A program made the position numbers and the translations under genes. The notes under the pieces were generated by a model. It searched no databases, was not told where the DNA came from, and saw nothing but the letters and a program-made list of their open reading frames with translations. Shown piece by piece: positions 1 to 6,953 of a stretch of DNA of 16,741 nt. Source of the stretch: Nitrospiraceae bacterium (GTDB lineage: Bacteria > Nitrospirota > Thermodesulfovibrionia > UBA6902); assembly GCA_020354155.1 (NCBI GenBank), contig CP070644.1, forward strand, positions 772,729-789,469. The letters are read 5' to 3'. Each line of letters opens with the position of its first letter. The first letter of the stretch is position 1.

Positions 1-84
1 ACACATACATCATCAGACGTGGGAACCTCTGAAGAAGACAGGGATTCCGGGGACATAACAGAGAACGACAAAAAAGATGGATAA
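1..84 (+). CDS. 3' end of an ORF upstream of tatC, probably tatA or tatB
   Basis: Frame 1 is open from the window edge to a TAA at 82-84 and gives 27 residues rich in Asp, Glu, Ser and Lys. A hydrophilic charged tail of this kind is typical of TatA/TatB proteins, which precede tatC in many genomes. The stop overlaps the tatC ATG (77-79) by 8 bases, so the two are almost certainly co-translated. The helix that would identify the family lies outside the window, so the identity is inferred only from position and composition. Confidence 0.55.
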   Translation, partial: THTSSDVGTSEEDRDSGDITENDKKDG

Positions 85-892
85 GGCCCCGCTTACATCC
101 CACCTTGGTGAACTGCGAAACAGAATACTCATTTCACTCTCCATTGTCCTGATTGCTTTTATGGGCGGGTTTTATTATTCGGAGCATATCTTCGGGATAT
201 TGACGGCACCCCTGCATTATACACTCAAGTTTTCACTGGAAAACCCCTTCATAAGCTTTGTACCTGCAGAAGCGGGTATTGACCTTGTATTTCTTGCACC
301 TGCCGAGGCACTCTGGATGCATATAAAGATATCCTTTATAAGTGCCTTCATCGTCAGCTCTCCCGTTATTTTTTATGAGACCTGGAAATTTGTTGCTCCC
401 GGCCTTCTTCAGGAGGAGAAAAAATACGCAATGCCCTTTGTCCTGACAACGACATTCCTCTTCCTTGTGGGCGCACTTTTCTGCTTTGCTATCGTTCTGC
501 CCTTTGCCATGAATTTCCTCCTTACCTATAAGACCCAACACCTGAAGCCCATGCTTTCCGTAGGAAAATATGTAGACTTCTGTCTGAAATTTATACTGGC
601 ATTCGGTGCAATTTTTGAACTGCCCGTTATCATGGTCTTTCTGTCCAAGATGGGGATTGTCACTCCTGAGTTTCTTTCCAAGAACAGAAAATATGCGGTC
701 CTTATCGCCTTTGTGCTGGCTGCGCTGCTCACCCCCACTCCGGATGCCTTCAATCAGATGCTTATGGCTATTCCGATGATTATCCTCTATGAGGTTGGAA
801 TCGTGGCGACGAAGATTTTCATGAAAAAGAAAAAAGAGGAAGATAAAGAAGAAGGGGGGGGAGAGGGTTCTCCTCCAGGTGATACACAATAG
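77..892 (+). CDS. tatC: Sec-independent (Tat) protein translocase subunit TatC
   Basis: TatC is the polytopic inner-membrane receptor that binds twin-arginine signal peptides and recruits TatA/TatB to export folded proteins. The 271-residue product shows the family landmarks: the cytoplasmic N-terminal HLGELRNR motif (residues 9-16), the PGLLQEE loop (108-114) with the conserved Glu used in signal-peptide recognition, FELPV (180-184) and LTPTPD (218-223). About six hydrophobic segments are visible (roughly 17-36, 84-100, 118-142, 165-188, 206-219 and 227-246). A charged tail of Lys/Glu then Gly/Pro follows from residue 250. There is no Shine-Dalgarno before the ATG; the start lies inside the end of the preceding ORF, so translational coupling is likely. 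An 8-G run (854-861) lies in the tail codons. Confidence 0.97.
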   Translation: MDKAPLTSHLGELRNRILISLSIVLIAFMGGFYYSEHIFGILTAPLHYTLKFSLENPFISFVPAEAGIDLVFLAPAEALWMHIKISFISAFIVSSPVIFYETWKFVAPGLLQEEKKYAMPFVLTTTFLFLVGALFCFAIVLPFAMNFLLTYKTQHLKPMLSVGKYVDFCLKFILAFGAIFELPVIMVFLSKMGIVTPEFLSKNRKYAVLIAFVLAALLTPTPDAFNQMLMAIPMIILYEVGIVATKIFMKKKKEEDKEEGGGEGSPPGDTQ

Positions 893-917
893 GGCAACAC
901 CAAGTCAAAGATGAAAA

Positions 918-980
918 ATCAAAAATAAAAGTTAAGGAAAATATTTGGTCATCAATCTTTCCAAAATTTTAATATTTGAT
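918..980. repeat. Imperfect A/T-rich inverted repeat after tatC
   Basis: Arms 918-940 and 958-980 are reverse complements at 18 of 23 positions, with a 17-base spacer. The sequence is of the AAAATC/GATTTT low-complexity type. It lies between tatC and the convergent zinc-ribbon gene and could fold as a weak bidirectional terminator. It could also be a decayed copy of a small intergenic repeat; only one copy is seen here. Confidence 0.4.
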
Positions 981-1050
981 CTTTACATTTTTATCTGCGT
1001 CGCTGTAAGAAAAGTATGAAAAAGGATATGTTCTGACAGAGAGGCGAGAC

Positions 1051-1299
1051 TTAGTTCTTACCGCTTGACCCTGCCTTAATCCGTCTGTATTTGTTCTCAC
1101 CAACACATTCTTTTGCAAAGGCGCACCAGTCTAGGCATGTGGGGCCAAGCAGCCGCGTAACGGTATTTCCGCAGGATTTGCATTTCGTCTCTACCTCGTC
1201 ACTCCATATCTCTACATCAGAGCCGCAATGGCGGCACTTGATATCTTCAGGCTTTGGTTCCCGTATTTCCCTGCTTCCAGGGCATTCGTTTTTAAACAT
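1051..1299 (-). CDS. Small cysteine-rich zinc-ribbon protein
   Basis: This 82-residue protein has eight cysteines: C6 (in a CPG motif), a CxxC pair C22/C25 with HCG, a second CxxC pair C40/C43 with SCG, then C55, C59 and C65 in a TCLDWCAFAKEC segment. The two CxxC pairs are a classic zinc ribbon. The CPG opening and the C-x3-C-x5-C tail match a family of short proteins, often labelled phosphohydrolase-associated, found in anaerobic bacteria; I recall that family from memory. No enzyme domain is present. The start is supported by an AGAGGTAG ribosome site five bases before the ATG and by a good promoter upstream. Metal binding or a regulatory/structural role is likely, but the function is unknown. 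Confidence 0.8.
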   Translation of the reverse strand: MFKNECPGSREIREPKPEDIKCRHCGSDVEIWSDEVETKCKSCGNTVTRLLGPTCLDWCAFAKECVGENKYRRIKAGSSGKN

Positions 1300-1317
1300 G
1301 ACTACCTCTTTTTATAC

Positions 1318-1346
1318 ATTTTATGTCAGGAAAAGAATTATGTCTA
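1318..1346 (-). promoter_or_regulatory. Sigma-70-type promoter for the zinc-ribbon gene
   Basis: Read on the minus strand, TAGACA (1341-1346) is followed by a 17-base spacer and TAAAAT (1318-1323). Each box matches the consensus at 5 of 6 positions with ideal spacing. The predicted start is near 1311, just before the AGAGGT ribosome site and the ATG at 1299. The promoter lies just downstream of the terminator that ends the previous minus-strand unit, so the zinc-ribbon gene is transcribed on its own. Confidence 0.6.
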
Positions 1347-1386
1347 TGATTTTTCTCATATGCCTTCCAGGGAGGGAAAAAGAAAA

Positions 1387-1410
1387 GGACACTTCCATTG
1401 GGAAGTGTCC
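1387..1410 (-). terminator. Rho-independent terminator for the M23 peptidase / 92-aa unit
   Basis: A perfect 10-bp stem (1387-1396 with 1401-1410) closes a four-base loop. On the minus strand it is followed directly by TTTTCTTTTT (1386-1377). It sits 30 bases beyond the stop of the 92-residue gene. Orientation and T-tract mark it as an intrinsic terminator for transcription moving leftward. Confidence 0.92.
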
Positions 1411-1439
1411 CTGAGGGTTTCACCTTTCTGAAACTTCTC

Positions 1440-1718
1440 TTAGACTTTATTCCAGCAGTCTGTGTGTTGAAGAGAGGAGTTAATCAGGCTTGTCAGCTCA
1501 TCTTCAAAAAAGGCGTTTCCCTTTTTGATGCCATCAAGCATCTTTCTCGGAATCTCTACGGTGCACAGTTTGTCGTTCTTGATTAACTGGAACTTGTAAG
1601 CAATGTGCATAAAGATGTAAAAGATCCTGATGATTATGATTGACTGATCGATCTCTTTGATCTTCTCTTCAACAATCTCATATGAGGGTACTTCTTCTCT
1701 TGTTACCTGGCGGTCCAT
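1440..1718 (-). CDS. Conserved-looking 92-residue protein of unknown function
   Basis: I do not recognise a family. The ORF is convincing: an AAAGGAAAT ribosome site lies a few bases before the ATG at 1718, and a strong terminator follows the stop. The protein is mixed charged/hydrophobic with a central helix-prone stretch (IIIIRIFYIF, residues 27-36), no signal peptide and two cysteines (C52, C88). The segment VEIPRKMLDGIKKG (residues 54-67) looks like an amphipathic helix. It lies 65 bases after the M23 peptidase stop with no promoter between them that I trust, so the two are probably one transcript. A cytoplasmic soluble protein is the simplest guess. Confidence 0.7.
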   Translation of the reverse strand: MDRQVTREEVPSYEIVEEKIKEIDQSIIIIRIFYIFMHIAYKFQLIKNDKLCTVEIPRKMLDGIKKGNAFFEDELTSLINSSLQHTDCWNKV

Positions 1719-1783
1719 GTTCTATTTCCTTTCAGTCCCTTTAATTAGATTTTCTCATATTCTGATTCATTTGCAACTGGTGT

Positions 1784-3166
1784 TTACAGCTGTACGTGGT
1801 CTTCTATGTTGATCTTAACCCAACCCGGGTCCCACCAATGAAGCGGTGATATTTCATATCCATGAATGACAACTCCAAAATGAAGATGGTCTCCTCCAGC
1901 AAGTCCGGTAGAACCGCTTTTGCCGATAATATCTCCCTTACTCACCTGCTGACCTTCTTCAACAGCGATCGCTGCAAGATGTCCATACAAGGTCATAAGT
2001 CCCATCCCGTGGTCGATGATTACTGTTTCACCGTATATGCTAAGATTTGCAGCAAATCTGACAATTCCCGCATTTGCAGCCCCAACCGGTGCATTTGCAT
2101 GTGATGCAAGGTCATAACCGAGGTGGGCACTGTTGCTTATTGCCTTTCCCCTGTATGTATATGTCCTTATATCACCATACTCGGCCATAACTTTGCTGTT
2201 CTTTAGCTGAAGAAAGCGGCCCTTCCAGAGCATGGAAGGTTCTGTCTGCTTTGTGAGTTTAGCGAGCTCAAGCAGTGCTGCGCGTCTCCAGTCCTCATTC
2301 ACCTTTTTAAAGGCGCTTGCAGGATCCTGGATATCAGGTGTGTTCAGTAACGGCACCACCACAGCGTTGATAAAATCATCACTTATTGATATGGAAGATT
2401 TTCTGAACTTTTTTGTCTTCAATTGAGTCCTCAGTGAACGAACGCTCCGGTTGCCTGCTTTGTCAAGGGCTATGGCATAAAATGTTTTGCCTTCAGTGAC
2501 CTCAAAGGGGGCCGCAAAGAATGCAAAATAGTCAGCAGCGACCGTATTTTTTTTGGTGCTTGCTATTAACGGATCGTAATTAAAATCGCCGGAGGAGGGC
2601 TTTTGCATTTCCTCTCCTGAGGATTTTTTGAATGCGGGGAATTCAATGTCATCAAGCTTAATAAATACGGAATCAGCATCTTTTGCCCGCAGCAGGGCAA
2701 AACCACCGCTTCCCTGATATATCTGGAAAGGTGCCCTTACGACTTCAAGGGAAGGCGGCACAGTATCAATCTGGATATCCATTGCCTGTTTTATCTCCTT
2801 GAGGAGGCCTGATTTTGCATGGACAAATACCTTTGCAGCACCATCAGAAAGACCAAGGTCCTTCGGCTTAATGGTAAGGGCATAGGACTTATCTCCCGTT
2901 TCTGGCTTGTCCATGAGGATTTCCTTGACCTGGTCTTCCTGCATAATATGAATACTGATCGATTTTAGATGCTCACCGTTGATGTGAAGGGTCTTCTCAG
3001 CAGGGAGAAACCTGAATTCTTCCATTCCGGATACAACGGGATCAGCAATCAGAAAAAGCTTGTAGACCGCGTAGGCAGTGACAAGGAGTATAAAGGGCAG
3101 CAGCAGAATTACACCTGCCCTGCTTATGCCCTGATCATCATCGTTAAAATGACTGAAAATATTCAT
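1784..3166 (-). CDS. Membrane-anchored M23-family (LytM-type) zinc metallopeptidase
   Basis: The C-terminal domain (about residues 340-460) carries the M23 zinc site: HLGYD (H348, D352), YGHL (H396) and HLHFG (H427, H429). Both the HxxxD and HxH zinc motifs are intact, so peptidoglycan endopeptidase activity is expected in the periplasm. A single hydrophobic segment (about 17-40) preceded by a short charged N-terminus suggests an uncleaved inner-membrane anchor. The middle, about 300 residues, has no motif I recognise and may be a substrate-positioning or partner-binding region. I start at the ATG at 3166 (460 aa, MNIFSHF), preceded by AAAGGCGA. An upstream in-frame ATG at 3250 would add 28 residues but has no ribosome site. 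The 92-aa gene follows in the same transcript. Confidence 0.93.
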   Translation of the reverse strand: MNIFSHFNDDDQGISRAGVILLLPFILLVTAYAVYKLFLIADPVVSGMEEFRFLPAEKTLHINGEHLKSISIHIMQEDQVKEILMDKPETGDKSYALTIKPKDLGLSDGAAKVFVHAKSGLLKEIKQAMDIQIDTVPPSLEVVRAPFQIYQGSGGFALLRAKDADSVFIKLDDIEFPAFKKSSGEEMQKPSSGDFNYDPLIASTKKNTVAADYFAFFAAPFEVTEGKTFYAIALDKAGNRSVRSLRTQLKTKKFRKSSISISDDFINAVVVPLLNTPDIQDPASAFKKVNEDWRRAALLELAKLTKQTEPSMLWKGRFLQLKNSKVMAEYGDIRTYTYRGKAISNSAHLGYDLASHANAPVGAANAGIVRFAANLSIYGETVIIDHGMGLMTLYGHLAAIAVEEGQQVSKGDIIGKSGSTGLAGGDHLHFGVVIHGYEISPLHWWDPGWVKINIEDHVQL

Positions 3167-3284
3167 TACAAAATCGCCTTTAAATAAAAAACCTTTTTTA
3201 CACTTGTTCTGAAAACCATATATACTGCCTGAAATATCTCTAAAATGCAATAAAAAAATGAAGCAATTATGAACATGGTGAGGG

Positions 3285-3304
3285 TATCATTTCATAAAAT
3301 GATA
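3285..3304. repeat. Perfect 8-bp inverted repeat upstream of the M23 gene
   Basis: TATCATTT (3285-3292) and AAATGATA (3297-3304) are exact reverse complements around a CATA loop. It lies between tRNA-Pro and the M23 peptidase start, about 120 bases before the latter. No T-tract follows on either strand, so it is more likely an operator or an RNA hairpin than a terminator. Confidence 0.45.
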
Positions 3305-3368
3305 ATCAGGGGGGCGGAAACCAGTTGACTTAAAAGGATAATATGAAGGGGGCCATGGTATAAATATA

Positions 3369-3445
3369 TGGTCGGGGCGGAGAGATTCGAACTCCCGACA
3401 TCCTGCTCCCAAAGCAGGCGCGCTACCAGACTGCGCTACGCCCCG
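3369..3445 (-). tRNA. tRNA-Pro (anticodon TGG)
   Basis: On the minus strand the acceptor arm CGGGGCG (3439-3445) pairs with CGCCCCG (3373-3379), with discriminator A and an encoded CCA (3369-3371). The D arm closes with GCGC/GCGC. The anticodon stem CCTGC/GCAGG encloses the loop TTTGGGA, giving TGG. The T arm is GGGAG/CTCTC (one G-T pair) with TTCGAAT. It is 77 nt with CCA and is complete. Confidence 0.98.
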
Positions 3446-3455
3446 AACTGTATAG

Positions 3456-3483
3456 ACTATACAATCCTTACGAGAAAAATCAA
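3456..3483 (-). promoter_or_regulatory. Promoter for tRNA-Pro
   Basis: On the minus strand TTGATT (3478-3483), a 16-base spacer and TATAGT (3456-3461) place the start near 3449, four bases before the mature tRNA. The -10 box lies inside a 13-bp near-perfect palindrome (3450-3462, six-base arms around one A), which might be an operator or chance. Confidence 0.5.
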
Positions 3484-3796
3484 TTCAACTCTGGCAGTGG
3501 AACCGCAGTGAAACAGTATATGGTGACTCCTGTATTGATACTATACAAACCAGGGGAAACATGATATATAGAGAAAGGGGCAAGGTGAAAAATAATCAAT
3601 GAATTCAGCTGATTGCATTATTAGGGGAACGGTGTTTACCATGCCCTGTATGAAAGAGTACCGAGCGGCATGCACCAGTCGGTGGTTATTGAGACACCAT
3701 GGAAAAATGAAAAGAGAGGGATGGCTCCGCTACGGCAGTACCTGAACAAGACCATCGTGTTGAACATGCGGCGAAAAAAATTGAAACATAGCTGGA
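3484..3796. other. Stretch without a recognisable gene
   Basis: Between the tRNA-Pro promoter and the PAS-like fragment I see no ORF with a ribosome site or a recognisable product. Short open frames on both strands overlap one another and look like noise. Some of it could be decayed coding sequence belonging to the PAS-like remnant that follows, but I cannot read a family in it. Confidence 0.4.
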
Positions 3797-3991
3797 ATGA
3801 TTGCAGCCCCAGAGGAAGAAAGATTTGTGGTAGAATGCAATCCTGCTGCCTGTCACCATTTCGGCCATGAAAGAGATAAAATCTGTGGAAGCCATAGAAG
3901 TATGCTGTATGCAGATGAAAAGGAGAGGAATACGACAACAATGATGAAAATGACTCCTGATGCCAGGGAATCGAGTCTGCAAAGGCAATGA
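3797..3991 (+). pseudogene. PAS-domain-like fragment upstream of the histidine kinase
   Basis: A 64-codon frame reads VVECNPAACHHFGHERD and then ICGSHRSMLYADEKER near its start (about residues 11-43). This is the core of a PAS domain; the kinase's own third PAS domain has VVDANPAALEFYGYSYENF at the same place. A complete PAS domain needs about 100 residues, but the N-terminal strand is missing (an in-frame stop lies at 3782-3784) and the sequence turns non-PAS after about residue 43. The frame ends in TGA overlapping the kinase ATG (ATGA at 3988-3991). It is either a decayed 5' part of an older, longer sensor or a small translated ORF coupled to the kinase. I favour decay. Confidence 0.45.
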
Positions 3992-6399
3992 GAACATATA
4001 AGGACGATAGGGACAAAAAATTTCAAGGGAGTGAATCGCTCTATTGTGATGTTGTCGAGGGTACCAATGATCTTATTACCAGTGTAGATAGCGAAGGGAG
4101 AATTGTCTACAGTAATCATAAGTCCCGGGATATTTTTGGTCTTTCACCATCAGAATGTGAGGGGCAGTATGCTTTTGACTTCATACATCCAGATGATCAG
4201 GACAGGACCAGAAAGTGGTTTGATGCATGCATTGCAGAACGGTTAAAGCAGTCATCGATGGAAAATCGGCAGGTAAACAGGAAAGACGGCTCTGTGCATC
4301 ATATGTTGTGGACGTCAACCTTTTATTATGATCAGCATGGGAATGTGACGGGAGTAAACGGCATAGCCCGAGATATCACCGAAAGAAAGCTGGCTGAAAA
4401 GTTACTTCAGGAGAGCGAGAATAAGTTCCGTTCATTTTTTAATCAGGCATCGGACAGTATTTTCCTTCTGAGCATTACTGAAAAGGACCTGATAATCGAA
4501 GATGTGAATGACGCTGCCATTGCAGCCCATGGATATGGCAGAGGAGAACTGATTGGCAAAGGGATCACCTTCCTTGACGATAAGAAGTCTGCCTCTCATG
4601 TTCCAGAGAGAATAAAGACGTTAATTGACAGGAAGTCATTGATCGTCGAGGTTGATCACAGGAGAAAGGACGGGTCTGTTTTCCCCGTTGAAGTAAATGC
4701 AAAATTAATACAGATAGGTGATAAGCCCTATATCCTTGCCATAGACCGAGATATTACTGAACGGAAGATGGCTGAACTGGCGATGGCTGAACAACTCAGA
4801 CTGGAGGCTCTTGCTTCGAGCATAGGCGATGCTCTTATAACGGGTGATTCTCTGCAGGATATGATGCAACGGTGCGCAGAGGAATTTGTCAGGCACCTTA
4901 AGCTCCCCTTTGCCCGTATCTGGACCATGAACGAACACAACAATATATTGATACTGCAGGCCAGCGCGGGAATGTATACTCATCTCGACGGGAAGCATAG
5001 CCGTATTCCCCTGGGTTCAATGAAAATTGGACAAATAGCATCGACAGGGAAACCTCACTTAACAAATCAGGTGATTGGTGATCCCCAAATCAGCGATCAG
5101 GAATGGGTGAGAGAGAAGGGCATGGTTGCCTTTGCAGGCTATCCCCTTATCATTGATAAAAGAGTCATTGGTGTCATGGCCATATTTTCGAAGGAAAGGC
5201 TGACAGAACATATTTTAAAGCTGCTTGGGTCTGTTGCAGTCAGAATATCGTTAGGTGTTGACCGAATGAGGTCTGAAAAGGAGCTTGCTGAAAGCGAAGA
5301 GCGGTATAAAAAACTGTTTCAGAGCAGCCATGCTGTGATGCTTTTGATTGATCCCGACACTGCCTCTGTCGTCGATGCCAATCCCGCAGCTTTAGAATTT
5401 TACGGCTACAGCTATGAAAATTTTATCAATATGAAAATGAAAGACGTAAATACGCTTTCCCCTGAAGAGGTAGCCACTGAAATAGCAAGGGCAAAACAGC
5501 AGGGGAGGAACTACTTTGTTTTTCCCCATCGTCTGGCATCGGGGAGGGTCAGGACCGTCGAAGTCTACAGCGGGCCTGTGCCGGTAAAAGGAAAGCATCT
5601 CCTCTTTTCAATAGTCCATGATATATCAGATCGCATACAGGCGGAGCAGGAACGTGAGCGTCTGACTGCAGAAATGGAACAGGTTATTTTTGCCACATCC
5701 CACGATATGCGGTCTCCCATGCTGAATATTCATGGATACAGTCATATCATGTCAGAGTCTGTGGAGAAATGCAGATCACTCATCCCTCAGAGCGGGATGT
5801 CAGAGGTCATTCAGGCAAAAATGCAGGGTATTTTCGACGAGCATATTGCAGAGCCTGTCCGGTACATAAAAAACAGTATACGGCAGATGGACTCCATACT
5901 GTCTGGATTATTGGCACTCTCCCGCTCCGGGAGGGTTCAACTCAGTATAGAGAATCTGGATATGAACCGGCTGCTCAGTAATATGATAGGTTACTTTCAG
6001 ATTAAAATAAAAGAAGAGGGAATCGAACTCCATCTGTCGACACTTCCCCCGTGCAGGGGAGATGAGGTCCAGATGGGACAGGTTTTCACAAACCTGATAG
6101 AGAATGCCATAAAATATCTTGATCCCGAACGTCACGGCATCATTCATATTACGGGAAAGCAGAAAGAGGCTGAATCAGTGTATTGCGTGGAAGACAATGG
6201 CCTTGGAATACCCGCTGCAGATATCAACAAAATATTTACCATCTTCTATCAGGGTGACCGCTCCAACAGCGGGGAGGGACTTGGCCTGACAATCGTTAAA
6301 AAGACAGTCGAACGCCACGGTGGAAGGATATGGGCGGAGTCTGAACCAGGCAAGGGGAGTAAATTTTATGTAGCGCTGCCGTCTAGCGGCAATGGATAA
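3988..6399 (+). CDS. PAS-PAS-GAF-PAS sensor histidine kinase
   Basis: This 803-residue cytoplasmic-looking sensor kinase has no membrane helix or signal peptide. In order: PAS1 (about 18-130, ending DITERK), PAS2 (about 145-256, again ending DITERK), GAF (about 270-425), PAS3 (about 435-550), a short coiled linker, a HisKA dimerisation domain with phosphoacceptor H572 in SHDMRSPM, and a HATPase domain with N-box NLIENAIKY (702-710), DNGLGIP (736-742) and GEGLGL (762-767). All catalytic motifs are intact. The SHDxRSP form of the H-box is typical of phytochrome-type and other soluble PAS/GAF kinases, which often signal to stand-alone receivers such as the next gene. No cofactor ligand is obvious in the PAS or GAF domains, so the signal is unknown. 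The ribosome site is poor, and the start overlaps the preceding short ORF by four bases. Confidence 0.95.
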   Translation: MRTYKDDRDKKFQGSESLYCDVVEGTNDLITSVDSEGRIVYSNHKSRDIFGLSPSECEGQYAFDFIHPDDQDRTRKWFDACIAERLKQSSMENRQVNRKDGSVHHMLWTSTFYYDQHGNVTGVNGIARDITERKLAEKLLQESENKFRSFFNQASDSIFLLSITEKDLIIEDVNDAAIAAHGYGRGELIGKGITFLDDKKSASHVPERIKTLIDRKSLIVEVDHRRKDGSVFPVEVNAKLIQIGDKPYILAIDRDITERKMAELAMAEQLRLEALASSIGDALITGDSLQDMMQRCAEEFVRHLKLPFARIWTMNEHNNILILQASAGMYTHLDGKHSRIPLGSMKIGQIASTGKPHLTNQVIGDPQISDQEWVREKGMVAFAGYPLIIDKRVIGVMAIFSKERLTEHILKLLGSVAVRISLGVDRMRSEKELAESEERYKKLFQSSHAVMLLIDPDTASVVDANPAALEFYGYSYENFINMKMKDVNTLSPEEVATEIARAKQQGRNYFVFPHRLASGRVRTVEVYSGPVPVKGKHLLFSIVHDISDRIQAEQERERLTAEMEQVIFATSHDMRSPMLNIHGYSHIMSESVEKCRSLIPQSGMSEVIQAKMQGIFDEHIAEPVRYIKNSIRQMDSILSGLLALSRSGRVQLSIENLDMNRLLSNMIGYFQIKIKEEGIELHLSTLPPCRGDEVQMGQVFTNLIENAIKYLDPERHGIIHITGKQKEAESVYCVEDNGLGIPAADINKIFTIFYQGDRSNSGEGLGLTIVKKTVERHGGRIWAESEPGKGSKFYVALPSSGNG

Positions 6400-6479
6400 A
6401 GAAAATTTAAAACTGGCTGAAAATATGATACATTTTAGGTGTCAGGGGAGTAAATAATGATTCAGGAGGAAAGCAACCC

Positions 6480-6953
6480 ATGAGGGGGGATGTAATCATT
6501 GTTATCGCTGAGGACGATGAAGGACATGCATCGCTCATTATAAAGAACCTGCAGCGTATTGGTATTGAAAATGAAATGCTCCATTTCTGTGATGGAGAGG
6601 AGACATTGAACTTTTTTTTTAGAAAAGGAGAAGGTCCTCACGTAAAATCAGGAACAGCCTATGTCCTGCTGCTGGACGTAAGGATGCCAAAAATAGACGG
6701 CCTGGAAGTGCTGCGGCAGCTCAAATGTGATAGCGTTCTGCAGAAAATACCGGTCATTATGATCACCACAACTGATGATCCCGACGAAGTAGAACGGTGC
6801 CATGCACTTGGGTGCAATGTTTATATTTCAAAACCAGTTGATTATGACAGATTTGTGAAGTCTATGAATCATCTTGGCCTCTTTTTAAAGACATCAGAAC
6901 TTCCAAAGATGAACGATTTCAGGGGTGAACAGACTGGGCATTATGGATCTTGA
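6480..6953 (+). CDS. Single-domain (Rcp1-type) response regulator
   Basis: The product is 157 residues, essentially one receiver domain with no output domain. The acidic pocket E11/D12/D13, phosphoacceptor D66 in LLLDVRMP, T96-T98 and K118-P119 are all present. The long insertion before the phosphoacceptor (about 47-60) is typical of the Rcp1 subfamily that partners phytochrome-like kinases. A strong AGGAGG ribosome site precedes the ATG. The gene follows the kinase by 80 bases and overlaps the next gene by 11 bases, so it probably relays phosphate within this operon. A nine-T run (6612-6620) encodes three Phe codons inside the domain. Confidence 0.93.
   Translation: MRGDVIIVIAEDDEGHASLIIKNLQRIGIENEMLHFCDGEETLNFFFRKGEGPHVKSGTAYVLLLDVRMPKIDGLEVLRQLKCDSVLQKIPVIMITTTDDPDEVERCHALGCNVYISKPVDYDRFVKSMNHLGLFLKTSELPKMNDFRGEQTGHYGS

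Noticed and set aside
233..889. 218-codon minus-strand frame opposite tatC
   Set aside because: It is a shadow of tatC: low-complexity His/Lys/Gly-rich product, no ribosome site and no recognisable domain.
3167..3250. Upstream start of the M23 gene at 3250
   Set aside because: In frame, but it lacks a ribosome site and would put 28 polar residues before the membrane anchor. The ATG at 3166 has AAAGGCGA upstream.
3670..3870. 66-codon plus-strand frame in the gap before the kinase
   Set aside because: No ribosome site and no family resemblance; in its second half the other frame carries the PAS-like reading, so this is probably noise.
3636..4016. 126-codon minus-strand frame before the sensor kinase
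   Set aside because: No ribosome site and a Phe/Ser/His-rich unlikely product; the plus strand over part of it reads a PAS-like sequence.
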